Source of the DNA: Streptomyces luteolifulvus
GTDB taxonomy: Bacteria; Actinomycetota; Actinomycetes; Streptomycetales; Streptomycetaceae
Length of the DNA: 64,000 nucleotides
Reading direction: 5' to 3'
Assembly: GCF_008806595.1 (NCBI RefSeq)
Contig: NZ_VZRB01000009.1
Location: 1 to 64,000 of the forward strand
The notes beneath the pieces are model-generated. The model searched no databases, was not told the DNA's origin, and worked only from the letters and a program-made list of their open reading frames with translations. Positions 43,014-51,415 of the stretch are shown one piece after another. Each line of letters begins with the position of its first letter. Positions within the stretch are counted from its first letter, which is position 1. The position numbers were made by a program, and so were the translations under genes.

Positions 43014-44947
43014 CGAACCGGCATCATCTGCTCGTGCACGGCGGGACGTTCGCCGCCGTGGGTGACGGCGGCGACATCAGCGGCGTACGGGGCGGCGGCC
43101 TCCCGGACGGATTATTCGTGAGCGACGCCCGGCACCTCAGCCGCTGGCAGCTGACGGTCGACGGTGCGGTGCCGGAGGCGCTCACGCCGGTCGCGGACGG
43201 GGACACGGCACGCTGTGTCCTCGTCCCGCGCGGCGGCCGGCAGGAGCCGCCCGCGTACACGCTCTTCCGTGAACAGGCCGTCGCCGACGGCGCGTTCGTG
43301 GAGTCGCTGCGCGTGACCAGCAACCGCCCGGTGCCGACGACGGTCCGCCTCGCCCTGACCGCGGACGCCGACTTCACCGACCAGTTCGAGCTGCGCTCCG
43401 ACTTCCGTACCTACGCCAAGACCGGCGCCACCCGCTCCCGCCAGAAGCTCGACGACGGCGTGGAGTTCAGCTACCGGCGCGGCGAATGGCGGTCCTGTAC
43501 GACCGTGACCGCCGAGCCCGCCCCGGACGGCATCGAGGAGACGGGCACGGGCGCCCGCCGGCTCGTCTGGACCCTGGACCTGGAACCGCACGGTACGGCG
43601 GAGCTGACCCTGCGGGTCATGGCACGGCCGCACGGCGACCGGCGGGCCCGGCGCGTGCCCCGCTCCCCCGCCGCCGTGAACGAACAGCTCCTCGCCCTGG
43701 AGGGCGAGTTCGTGGAGGGTGTGGCCTTCCCCACCGGATGGCCCGAACTGGCCGCGGCCTGTGCGCGCGGCCTGGCCGACCTCTCCTCGCTCCAGGTGCC
43801 GGCGACCGGCCCGGACGGCGAGGAGCTGCGCGTCCCGGCCGCCGGAGCGCCCTGGTTCCTGACCCTGCTGGGCCGCGACGCCCTGCTCACCTCGCTGTTC
43901 GCCCTGCCCTACCGCCCACAGCTCGCCGCGGCCACCCTCCCGGCGCTCGCCGCCGCCCAGGCCACGGATGTCGGCACCGACTCGGTCGCCCAGCCCGGCA
44001 AGATCGTCCACGAGGTACGGCACGGCGAGCTGGCGCACTTCGGTCAGGTGCCGTTCGGGCGGTACTACGGCTCGGTCGACGCCACCCCGCTGTTCCTGGT
44101 GCTGCTCGGGGCGTATGTCGAGCAGACCGGGGACACGGAGCTCGCCCGGCGTCTGGAACCCCACGCCCGGGCGGCGATCGGCTGGATGCTCGACCACGGA
44201 GGGCTCACCTCGCGCGGCTATCTGGTCTACCGCGCCGACCAGGGCGGCCTCGCCAACCAGAACTGGAAGGACTCCCCCGGCGCGATCTGCTCCGCGGACG
44301 GCACCAAGGCGAGCGGCGCGGTGCTGGCGGCCGGGGCGCAGGGGTACGCATACGACGCGCTGCGCCGCACCGCGCAGCTCGCCCGCACGATCTGGGACGA
44401 CGAGGTCTACGCGGCCCTGCTGGAACAGGCCGCCGCCGACCTCCGCGACCGCTTCCAGCGCGACTTCTGGATGCCGGAGCGGTCCTTCCCGGCACTCGCG
44501 CTCGACGGCCGGGGCCACCAGGTGGACGCGCTGGCCTCCGACGCCGGGCATCTGCTGTGGTCGGGGCTGCTGGACAAGGAGTACGGCGAGCTGGTCGGCC
44601 GGCGTCTGCTGGAGCCCGACTTCTTCTCCGGCTGGGGTGTGCGCACGCTGGCGGCGGGACAGCCGGCGTACCACCCGCTGTCGTACCACCGCGGTTCGGT
44701 CTGGCCGCACGACAACGCGCTGATCACCCTGGGCCTGGCCCGCTACGGCCTGCACGACGAGGCCCGCACGGTCGCCCACGCCCTGGTCGACGCGGCGACC
44801 GCGACCGGCTATCGCCTCCCCGAGGTCCTCGCGGGCTACGGCCGCGACAGCCACGCGGAGCCGGTGCCCTACCCGCACGCGTGCGTACGGGAGTCCCGGT
44901 CGGCGGCGGCTCCACTGGCGCTGCTCACGGCGGTGGGGGGCGCGTAG
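43010..44947 (+). CDS. Amylo-alpha-1,6-glucosidase-like protein with glycogen-debranching N-terminal domain
   Basis: 645 aa from ATG 43010, overlapping the upstream stop. The N-terminal beta domain (LPDGLFVSDARHLSRWQLTV to ~residue 230) is the debranching-enzyme N-terminal type. The C-terminal (alpha/alpha)6 barrel carries PWFLTLLGRDALLTSLFAL, GKIVHEVRHGELAHFG, YYGSVDATPLFLVLLG, NQNWKDSPGAICSADG and LSYHRGSVWPHDNALI. The Asp and Glu in these lie where GH15/GH133-like catalytic acids are found. It likely trims alpha-glucan or glycoside branches. Codon 35 is TTA (43112-43114), so this operon has two bldA-type codons. Regulation by the divergent ROK repressor is inferred. Confidence 0.85.
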   Translation: MTNRHHLLVHGGTFAAVGDGGDISGVRGGGLPDGLFVSDARHLSRWQLTVDGAVPEALTPVADGDTARCVLVPRGGRQEPPAYTLFREQAVADGAFVESLRVTSNRPVPTTVRLALTADADFTDQFELRSDFRTYAKTGATRSRQKLDDGVEFSYRRGEWRSCTTVTAEPAPDGIEETGTGARRLVWTLDLEPHGTAELTLRVMARPHGDRRARRVPRSPAAVNEQLLALEGEFVEGVAFPTGWPELAAACARGLADLSSLQVPATGPDGEELRVPAAGAPWFLTLLGRDALLTSLFALPYRPQLAAATLPALAAAQATDVGTDSVAQPGKIVHEVRHGELAHFGQVPFGRYYGSVDATPLFLVLLGAYVEQTGDTELARRLEPHARAAIGWMLDHGGLTSRGYLVYRADQGGLANQNWKDSPGAICSADGTKASGAVLAAGAQGYAYDALRRTAQLARTIWDDEVYAALLEQAAADLRDRFQRDFWMPERSFPALALDGRGHQVDALASDAGHLLWSGLLDKEYGELVGRRLLEPDFFSGWGVRTLAAGQPAYHPLSYHRGSVWPHDNALITLGLARYGLHDEARTVAHALVDAATATGYRLPEVLAGYGRDSHAEPVPYPHACVRESRSAAAPLALLTAVGGA

Positions 44948-45129
44948 GGGATGGCCGGCGAGAGGTGATCGCCGACGTGATTGGCGAGGCGTTTGCCCGG
45001 TGTTTGCCGAGCGCTGGCCGAGGCGGCTGAACAGCGCTCGCGCACCGGCCGTACGGAACTGCGGCGGTCCCGATCCTCCCGCACCGGGTCCGCCGCGATT
45101 CACCGGGCTTCGTACGGAAGGACCTTCGG

Positions 45130-47682
45130 GTGCCTGTCTTCACGCGCTTTCGCCGCTCCCCCGACACGGCCGACGCCGTGCCGCCGACGGCGCCGGGGGC
45201 GGCGCCGAGCTCGGACAAGTCCGCGGGGGAAGCGGCCCCGGTGTCTGCCGCGGAGAGCCCGACGGTTCCGGCGCCCCAGGAGGCGCCCACGGCCCCGGCC
45301 GAAGAGGCCGCGCCGGACACGCCCGCCGACGGCAAGCCGCCTGCTCCCGAAGCGGAGAAGGCATCCTCGGCGCCGCCCGACGCCACGACGCCGGCACCAG
45401 CGACGCCGACCGAGAACACAGCCGCGACCCAAGACAAGGCGACGCCGGGCGGAGGAAGGGCGGCACGGGGCGATGGAAAGGCCGCGCCCGCCGAACACAG
45501 AGCCACCGCCGAGGACAAGGCAGCACCCGGCGAAGGCAACGCAGCACCCGCCGAAGCCGAACCGACCACCCCCCAAACCGACGACCCATCCCAGACAACG
45601 CCCGATGCAGCAACGGCGACACCAGCGGCGGCCGCCGAACACAAAGCCGCCGCCAAAGACAACACCGCGCCCGGCAAAGACACATCGACACCCGCCGAAG
45701 CCGAACCGACCACCCCCCAAACCGCCGACGCATCGCCGACCACGCCCCAAGCCACGACACCGGCACCGGCCGCCCGGGCCGAAACCACAGCCGCCCCCAA
45801 AGACACCGCCGCGTCCGCCGAAGACACAGCGACACCCGTCCCACACGAACCGGCGGCGCCCGACGCCGCGACGGCGGCACCCGCCGCGCCCGCCAAAGAC
45901 AACACCGCGCCCGCCAAAAGCAAAGCCACCGCCGAAGACAACACCGCGCCCGCCGAAGGCGAACCCTCGCACCCCGTCCGCAGGACAACCGTTCTCGCCG
46001 TCCTCTGGGCCCGCATCGCCTACTGGGGCCGCTGGCGGAGTCGCCATCCGCGTGTTGCGCGCGGGCTGTACTGGACGACCACCCTGCTCGCCGTGGTCCT
46101 CGTCCTCGGTGCGCTGCTCCTGCCGAACACCCTCTCCGCGCTGCACGTCAACCGGTTCACGCGGCTGCCCGCGGAGGCGGTCGTCGGGGCCGCCGTGCTG
46201 CTCGCTCTGCCGCGCCGGGCGCGTATCGTCCTGGCGGCGGTGTCCGGGGCCGGCCTGGGCGCGCTGACCGTGCTGAACGTTCTCGACATGGGGTTCACCG
46301 AATATCTGGGCCGGGGCTTCAACGCCGTTCTCGACTGGGAGTTGCTGGACGACAGCCAGGCGTACGTCGAGGACTCGCTGGGGAGGACGACGGCGATCGC
46401 GGCGACCGTCGGCGCCGTCGTCCTGGTCCTGCTGCTGATGGCGGTGATGGCGCTGGCGACGGTCCGGCTCAGCAATCTGCTGGCCCGCGACACCCGGAAG
46501 GCCACCAAGGCCACCCTCGTCGCCGGCACCGTCTGGATCACCTGCTCCATGCTCGGCGTGCAGATCGCCGGCGTGCCGTTCGCCTCCGACCGTGCCGCCA
46601 CCGCCCTGGAGATCCAGGCACGGCGGGTGAGGGACACCCTGCGCGACGAGGCGGCGTTCGCGAAGGAGGCCAAGGCCGACGCCTTCGGCAACACGCCCGG
46701 CGACCAGCTCGTGCCCGATCTGCGCGGCAAGGACGTGATCTTCACGTTCATCGAGAGCTACGGCCGCAGCGCGATCGAGGACCCGGTCATCGCCCCCGGT
46801 GTGGACAGGACGCTGGAGGAACGGACCGCGGCGCTGGCCAAGGCGGGCTTCCACGCGAAGAGCGGCTGGCTGACGTCGGCGACGTACGGCGGCAGCAGCT
46901 GGCTCGGCCACTCCACCACGCTGTCCGGCCTGTGGATCGACAACCAGCAGCGCTACCGCACGGTCATGGCCGGCAACCACCTCAGCCTCACGAAGGCGTT
47001 CCAGAAGACCGGTGACTGGGACACGGTCGGGATCATGCCGGGTGTGCAGAAGGGCTGGCCGGAGGCGGAGTTCTACGGCCTCGACAAGGTCTACAACGCC
47101 TTCCAGATGGGCTACAAGGGCCCGAAGTTCAGCTGGTCGACGATGCCGGACCAGTACGCGCTGGAGGCCTTCCAGCGGCTGGAGCACGGCAGGAAGCGCG
47201 ACAAGCCGCTGATGTCGGAGATCATCCTGACCTCCAGCCACCAGCCGTGGGCGCCGATCCCCACGTCGGTCGGCTGGGACGAGCTCGGCGACGGATCGGT
47301 CTTCGGCCCGATCGAGAAGGCCGGCAACAAGCCCGCCGACATCATCGCCGACTCCACCCGCTCCAAGCAGGAGTACGGCACGTCCATCCAGTACTCGGTC
47401 ACCAGCCTCACCCAGTGGCTGGAGCGCTACGGCAACGACAACACGGTCCTCGTCTTCCTCGGCGACCACCAGCCCATAGCCCGGGTCAGCGGCAACCACG
47501 CCAGCCGTGACGTGCCCGTCTCCATCGTCGCGAAGGACCCGAAGGTCCTCGACAAGATCGCCGCCTGGAACTGGACGGACGGTCTGAAGCCGGCCCGCAA
47601 CGCCCCGGTCTGGAAGATGAGTTCCTTCCGGGACCGCTTCCTGACGGCGTACGGGTCGACCCCGCACCCCTCCGAGGGCTGA
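45130..47682 (+). CDS. Membrane sulfatase/LTA-synthase-like protein with long repetitive N-terminus
   Basis: 850 aa from GTG 45130 (GGAAGGA upstream). Residues 1-283 are low-complexity Ala/Thr/Pro/Glu/Lys sequence made of imperfect repeats. Around 290-470 are about five membrane helices (GLYWTTTLLAVVLVLGALLL; TVGAVVLVLLLMAVMALA). From ~535 comes an alkaline-phosphatase-superfamily domain: FTFIESYGRSAIED, the likely nucleophile Thr/Ser stretch YGGSSWLGHSTTLSG, SSHQPW, and VFLGDHQP with metal-binding Asp/His. LTA synthases and phosphoethanolamine transferases share this layout. A cell-envelope role outside the membrane is likely. A poly-cationic/acidic cytoplasmic tail of this length is unusual for the family. 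Confidence 0.85.
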   Translation: MPVFTRFRRSPDTADAVPPTAPGAAPSSDKSAGEAAPVSAAESPTVPAPQEAPTAPAEEAAPDTPADGKPPAPEAEKASSAPPDATTPAPATPTENTAATQDKATPGGGRAARGDGKAAPAEHRATAEDKAAPGEGNAAPAEAEPTTPQTDDPSQTTPDAATATPAAAAEHKAAAKDNTAPGKDTSTPAEAEPTTPQTADASPTTPQATTPAPAARAETTAAPKDTAASAEDTATPVPHEPAAPDAATAAPAAPAKDNTAPAKSKATAEDNTAPAEGEPSHPVRRTTVLAVLWARIAYWGRWRSRHPRVARGLYWTTTLLAVVLVLGALLLPNTLSALHVNRFTRLPAEAVVGAAVLLALPRRARIVLAAVSGAGLGALTVLNVLDMGFTEYLGRGFNAVLDWELLDDSQAYVEDSLGRTTAIAATVGAVVLVLLLMAVMALATVRLSNLLARDTRKATKATLVAGTVWITCSMLGVQIAGVPFASDRAATALEIQARRVRDTLRDEAAFAKEAKADAFGNTPGDQLVPDLRGKDVIFTFIESYGRSAIEDPVIAPGVDRTLEERTAALAKAGFHAKSGWLTSATYGGSSWLGHSTTLSGLWIDNQQRYRTVMAGNHLSLTKAFQKTGDWDTVGIMPGVQKGWPEAEFYGLDKVYNAFQMGYKGPKFSWSTMPDQYALEAFQRLEHGRKRDKPLMSEIILTSSHQPWAPIPTSVGWDELGDGSVFGPIEKAGNKPADIIADSTRSKQEYGTSIQYSVTSLTQWLERYGNDNTVLVFLGDHQPIARVSGNHASRDVPVSIVAKDPKVLDKIAAWNWTDGLKPARNAPVWKMSSFRDRFLTAYGSTPHPSEG
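45481..45768 (+). repeat. Tandem 144-bp (48-codon) repeats in the sulfatase N-terminus
   Basis: Unit 1 (45481-45624) and unit 2 (45625-45768) are clearly related. A 36-bp stretch is identical at 45545-45580 and 45689-45724, encoding PAEAEPTTPQT. Two more diverged copies follow to about 45965 (CCGCCAAAGACAACACCGCG appears repeatedly). Being an exact codon multiple, the duplication keeps the frame. Confidence 0.8.
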
Positions 47683-48852
47683 TCAGCCTCCGGACGTGTC
47701 CAGCTCCGCGTCCTCGCCGATGCCCGCGCAGTCGTACGGGTCCTTCAGCCAGCCGTCCGGCAGCACCACCCGGTTGTTGCCGGACGTACGGCCGCGGGGC
47801 CCGTCGGCGCCGACGGGCCAGGGCTGGTCGAGGTCGAGCTCGTCGAGGCCGGCCCGCAGTTCCTCCAGCGAGGACGTGATCGCGAGCCGCTTGCGCATCT
47901 CGGAGCCGACGGCGAAGCCCTTCAGATACCAGGCCACGTGCTTGCGGAAGTCGATCACGCCGCGGGACTCGTCGCCGATCCACGCGCCGAGCAGGGTGGC
48001 GTGGCGGACCATGACGTCGGCGACCTCACGAAGCGCCGGGCGCGCGATGTCCTGCGTACGCCCCTCGAAGGCCGCCACCAGGTCCGAGAACAGCCAGGGC
48101 CGGCCGAGGCAGCCACGGCCCACGACCACTCCGTCGCACCCCGTCTCCCGCACCATCCGCACCGCGTCCTCGGCCGACCAGATGTCGCCGTTGCCGAGCA
48201 CGGGGATCTCGGGCACATGCTCCTTCAGCCGGGCGATGGCGTCCCAGTCGGCGGTGCCGCCGTAGTGCTGGGCGGCGGTGCGGCCGTGCAGGGCGATGGC
48301 CGTCACGCCCTCCTCGACGGCGATACGCCCGGCATCGAGGTAGGTGATGTGGTCGTCGTCGATGCCCTTGCGCATCTTCATGGTGACGGGCAGGTCGCCC
48401 GCGCCGCTCACGGCCTCGCGCAGGATCGCCCGCAGCAGGTTGCGCTTGTACGGCAGCGCGGACCCGCCGCCCTTGCGCGTGACCTTCGGCACCGGGCAGC
48501 CGAAGTTCAGGTCGATGTGGTCGGCGAGGTCCTCCTCCGCGATCATGCGGACGGCCTTGCCGACGGTCGCCGGGTCGACGCCGTACAGCTGGATCGAGCG
48601 CGGCTTCTCGGTCGCGTCGAAGTGGATCAGCTGCATGGTCTTGTCGTTGCGCTCGACCAGGGCCCGGGTCGTGATCATCTCGCTCACGAACAGGCCCTTG
48701 CCCGCGCCGGCTCCATCCTTTGATCCGCCTTCGGCGAAGGACCGGCACAGGGTGCGGAAGGGCGCGTTGGTGATACCGGCCATGGGCGCGAGCACGACGG
48801 GCGGCTGGACGGTGTGCGGGCCGATCGACAGGGGCGGGACGGGCGTGGGCAT
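47683..48852 (-). CDS. dusB: tRNA-dihydrouridine synthase
   Basis: 389 aa from ATG 48852; an ATG at 48891 would add 13 residues and could be a leaderless start. It is an FMN-dependent TIM barrel that reduces uridines in tRNA D-loops. Markers are VVLAPMAGITNAPFRTLC, VQLYG-equivalent SIQLYGVDP, HIDLNFGCPVPKVTRKGGGS with the catalytic Cys, VTMKMRKG, and IALHGRTAAQHYGG followed by VLGNGDIWSAEDA. A short insertion near residue 45 (AEGGSKDGAGAGKG) is unusual. It diverges from the MFS gene at 48932. Confidence 0.93.
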   Translation of the reverse strand: MPTPVPPLSIGPHTVQPPVVLAPMAGITNAPFRTLCRSFAEGGSKDGAGAGKGLFVSEMITTRALVERNDKTMQLIHFDATEKPRSIQLYGVDPATVGKAVRMIAEEDLADHIDLNFGCPVPKVTRKGGGSALPYKRNLLRAILREAVSGAGDLPVTMKMRKGIDDDHITYLDAGRIAVEEGVTAIALHGRTAAQHYGGTADWDAIARLKEHVPEIPVLGNGDIWSAEDAVRMVRETGCDGVVVGRGCLGRPWLFSDLVAAFEGRTQDIARPALREVADVMVRHATLLGAWIGDESRGVIDFRKHVAWYLKGFAVGSEMRKRLAITSSLEELRAGLDELDLDQPWPVGADGPRGRTSGNNRVVLPDGWLKDPYDCAGIGEDAELDTSGG

Positions 48853-48931
48853 TCCCCCATTGTCCCGTACGGCGGTGGCTGCTGTGGTCATTAGTTAGAC
48901 GCACTATCGAAACGGGCGTACGCTGAAGCGC

Positions 48932-50377
48932 ATGTCCGAGCTCAGCCCTCGTCGACGCCTGCTCGTCCTTGCGATCTGCTGTATGAGCCTGCTGATCGTG
49001 AGCCTCGACATCACCGTGCTGAACGTCGCCCTGCCCTCGATGCAGCGGGAGCTGCACGCGAGCACCTCGGGCATGCAGTGGACGATCGACGCGTACACGC
49101 TGGTGCTCGCCTCGCTGCTGATGCTCGCGGGCTCCACGGCCGACCGGGTCGGCCGCAAGCGGGTCTTCATGACCGGGCTCGTCGTCTTCACCATCGGCTC
49201 GGTGCTCTGCTCGGTCGCCGCCGACCTGGACGCACTGGTCGCCTTCCGCATGATCCAGGCGGTCGGAGGTTCGATGCTGAACCCGGTCGCCATGTCGATC
49301 ATCACCAACACCTTCACGAACCCCCGCGAGCGGGCGCGGGCGATCGGTGTCTGGGGTGCGGTGGTCGGGATATCCATGGCCGCCGGACCACTGGTGGGCG
49401 GCCTGCTGGTGGAGTCGGTCGGCTGGCGCTCGATCTTCTGGATCAACCTGCCGGTGGGGCTCGCCGCCCTCCTGCTGACCCTCCGCTATGTCCCCGAGTC
49501 CCGCGCGCCCAAGGCCCGCCGGGCCGATCCGGTCGGGCAGCTGCTGGTGATCGCGCTGTTCGGCTCGCTGACGTACGCGATCATCGAGGCGCCCGGGTCC
49601 GGCCTCGCCGTGGTCCTTCCCTTCGTGGTGCTGGCGATCGTCGCGCTGACGGGCCTGGTGTGGTACGAGCCCCGGCGCGCCGAACCCCTCATCGACCTGC
49701 AGTTCTTCCGGTCGGCGCCGTTCAGCGGGGCGACGGTGATCGCGATCAGTGCGTTCGCCTCGCTGGGCGGGTTCCTGTTCCTGTCGACGCTGTATCTGCA
49801 GAACGTGCGGGGGCTGGATGCGCTGCACGCCGGGCTGTGGATGCTGCCGATGGCTGTGCCGACGTTTGTGTGCGCGCCGCTGTCGGGGCGGCTGGTGGGT
49901 GTGCGGGGGCCGCGGCTGCCGTTGCTGATCGCGGGGGTCGCGATGACGGCGAGCAGTGCGTTGTTCGCCGCGTTCGACGCGGAGACGTCCGACGTCACGC
50001 TCGTCATCGGGTACGTGCTGTTCGGGGTGGGGTTCGGGTTCGTCAACGCACCGATCACCAATACGGCGGTGTCCGGGATGCCGCGGGCGCAGGCGGGGGT
50101 TGCTGCGGCCGTCGCGTCCACCAGCCGTCAGCTGGGGCAGACGCTCGGGGTCGCGGTGGTGGGGGCGGTGCTTGCGGCCGGCGTCGGCTCGTCGGCGTAT
50201 GCGGAGGTTTTCGTCTCGGCGGCGCGGCCCGGCTGGTGGGTGCTGGTGGGGTGTGGCGTGCTGGTGCTGGTGGTGGGGGTTGTGACCAGTGGGCGGTGGG
50301 CGCGCGGTACTGCCGAGCGGACTGCTGCGCGGCTGGAGGCGGTGGAGGTGCGGGAGGCGGCAGGGGTCGGTTCGTAG
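48932..50377 (+). CDS. MFS drug exporter, DHA2 (EmrB/QacA) family
   Basis: 481 aa with 14 predicted helices. Helix 1 is MSLLIVSLDITVLNVALPSM, the DHA2 start with the D/N motif. Motif A is ADRVGRKRVFMTG and motif C-like residues are GAVVGISMAAGPLVGGLL. Exports hydrophobic cations or antibiotics by proton antiport. It has no adjacent regulator; dus diverges upstream and the regulator gene at 50436 converges downstream. Substrate unknown. Confidence 0.92.
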   Translation: MSELSPRRRLLVLAICCMSLLIVSLDITVLNVALPSMQRELHASTSGMQWTIDAYTLVLASLLMLAGSTADRVGRKRVFMTGLVVFTIGSVLCSVAADLDALVAFRMIQAVGGSMLNPVAMSIITNTFTNPRERARAIGVWGAVVGISMAAGPLVGGLLVESVGWRSIFWINLPVGLAALLLTLRYVPESRAPKARRADPVGQLLVIALFGSLTYAIIEAPGSGLAVVLPFVVLAIVALTGLVWYEPRRAEPLIDLQFFRSAPFSGATVIAISAFASLGGFLFLSTLYLQNVRGLDALHAGLWMLPMAVPTFVCAPLSGRLVGVRGPRLPLLIAGVAMTASSALFAAFDAETSDVTLVIGYVLFGVGFGFVNAPITNTAVSGMPRAQAGVAAAVASTSRQLGQTLGVAVVGAVLAAGVGSSAYAEVFVSAARPGWWVLVGCGVLVLVVGVVTSGRWARGTAERTAARLEAVEVREAAGVGS

Positions 50378-50435
50378 TTCGGCGCGGGTGCGGGTTGCAG
50401 GGACTGGCGCGCCGTTCCCCGCGCCCCTCGCTTTC

Positions 50436-51305
50436 TCACCTCGCCCTGGCCACCTTATGCAGCTTCTCCAGGCGCTCCCTCGACTCCTCGTCCGCCGGCA
50501 CGTAGGTCACCATCCTCGGACCCGTCTGGGGGCCCAGCCACAGGTCCGTGTGGTCCACGGTGAGGCGGCCGACGTAGCGGTTGCGGAACTCCTTGCGCTT
50601 GGTGCGGTGGGACACGACCTCGTGGCGGTCCCAGGCCTCGCGGAACTCGGGGGACTCCGCGCGCAGGCGCTTGAGGAGCATCTTCCAGGCGGGCTCGGCG
50701 AGATGGCCGGCCATCGAGGCGCGGAAGCGGGCGGCCATCAGGCGCCGGGTCTCCTGCAGATGCACGATCGACGAGCCCCACTCCTCGTTCGTGTAGCAGA
50801 GGATCATGCAGTTGCGGTCCTCGGGCGGTACCGCGTCCAGGTCGCAGAACAGCAGCCCGTAGGTGCTGTTGTGGGCCAGGATGTCGTACCGGCTGTTCTG
50901 CACACAGGCCGGGAACGGCGCGACCTGCTCCAGCAGGGCCCGCAGCGCGGGGGTGACCGACGGGCAGGTGGTGGCCGGGGTGGGGTCCACCGCGTCGGCC
51001 AGCCGGAAGAGGTGGGCGCGTTCGCTGGGGTCGAGCAGCAGGGTGCGGGCGAGGGCGTCCAGGACCTGGACGGAGACGTGGATGTCCCGGGCCTGTTCGA
51101 GCCAGGTGTACCAGGTGACGCCGACCGCGGAGAGATGGGCGACCTCCTCGCGGCGCAGGCCCGGCGTACGGCGCCGGCGGCCCCGGGGCAGGCCCACCTG
51201 CTCGGGGGTGATGTGCTCGCGGCGGTGACGGAGGAACGCGGCGAGTTCGTGCCGCCGGATCGCCGCCACGCCTGTTCCGACAGGCCTTGCCGCCTCCTGG
51301 GCCAT
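50436..51305 (-). CDS. XRE-family regulator with MmyB-like ligand-binding domain
   Basis: 289 aa from ATG 51305; ATG 51314 sits too close to the GGAGG to be preferred. The N-terminal helix-turn-helix (LAAFLRHRREHITPEQVGL, LRREEVAHLSAVGVTWYTWL) is followed by an MmyB-like C-terminal domain (RYDILAHNSTYGLLFCDLDA, RNCMILCYTNEEWGSSIVHL, HTDLWLGPQTGP). Such proteins commonly repress a divergent exporter or oxidoreductase. Here the divergent gene (51416) is a DHA2 exporter with a palindromic site between them. Confidence 0.92.
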   Translation of the reverse strand: MAQEAARPVGTGVAAIRRHELAAFLRHRREHITPEQVGLPRGRRRRTPGLRREEVAHLSAVGVTWYTWLEQARDIHVSVQVLDALARTLLLDPSERAHLFRLADAVDPTPATTCPSVTPALRALLEQVAPFPACVQNSRYDILAHNSTYGLLFCDLDAVPPEDRNCMILCYTNEEWGSSIVHLQETRRLMAARFRASMAGHLAEPAWKMLLKRLRAESPEFREAWDRHEVVSHRTKRKEFRNRYVGRLTVDHTDLWLGPQTGPRMVTYVPADEESRERLEKLHKVARAR

Positions 51306-51359
51306 GGTCGCCATGCCTCCAGCCTGCCGTGCCGCGGACCCTGTTGCCAGGTAGTTCTC

Positions 51360-51388
51360 GTACCAGGATAAGAAGACTCTGGTACCAG
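51360..51388. promoter_or_regulatory. Candidate operator: CTGGTACCAG palindrome with an extra half site
   Basis: CTGGTACCAG (51379-51388) is a perfect 10-bp palindrome. GTACCAG occurs again at 51360-51366, so two copies of TACCAG lie 22 bp apart. The site falls 28-56 bp before the exporter start and 55-83 bp before the regulator start. Confidence 0.5.
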
Positions 51389-51415
51389 TCTGGGCGTGGG
51401 AGCAGGCTCGTTCGC

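Noticed and set aside
45481..45965. CRISPR-like regular repeats
   Set aside because: The units are imperfect, 144 bp long, in frame, and inside a coding region; there are no short identical repeats with unique spacers and no cas genes.
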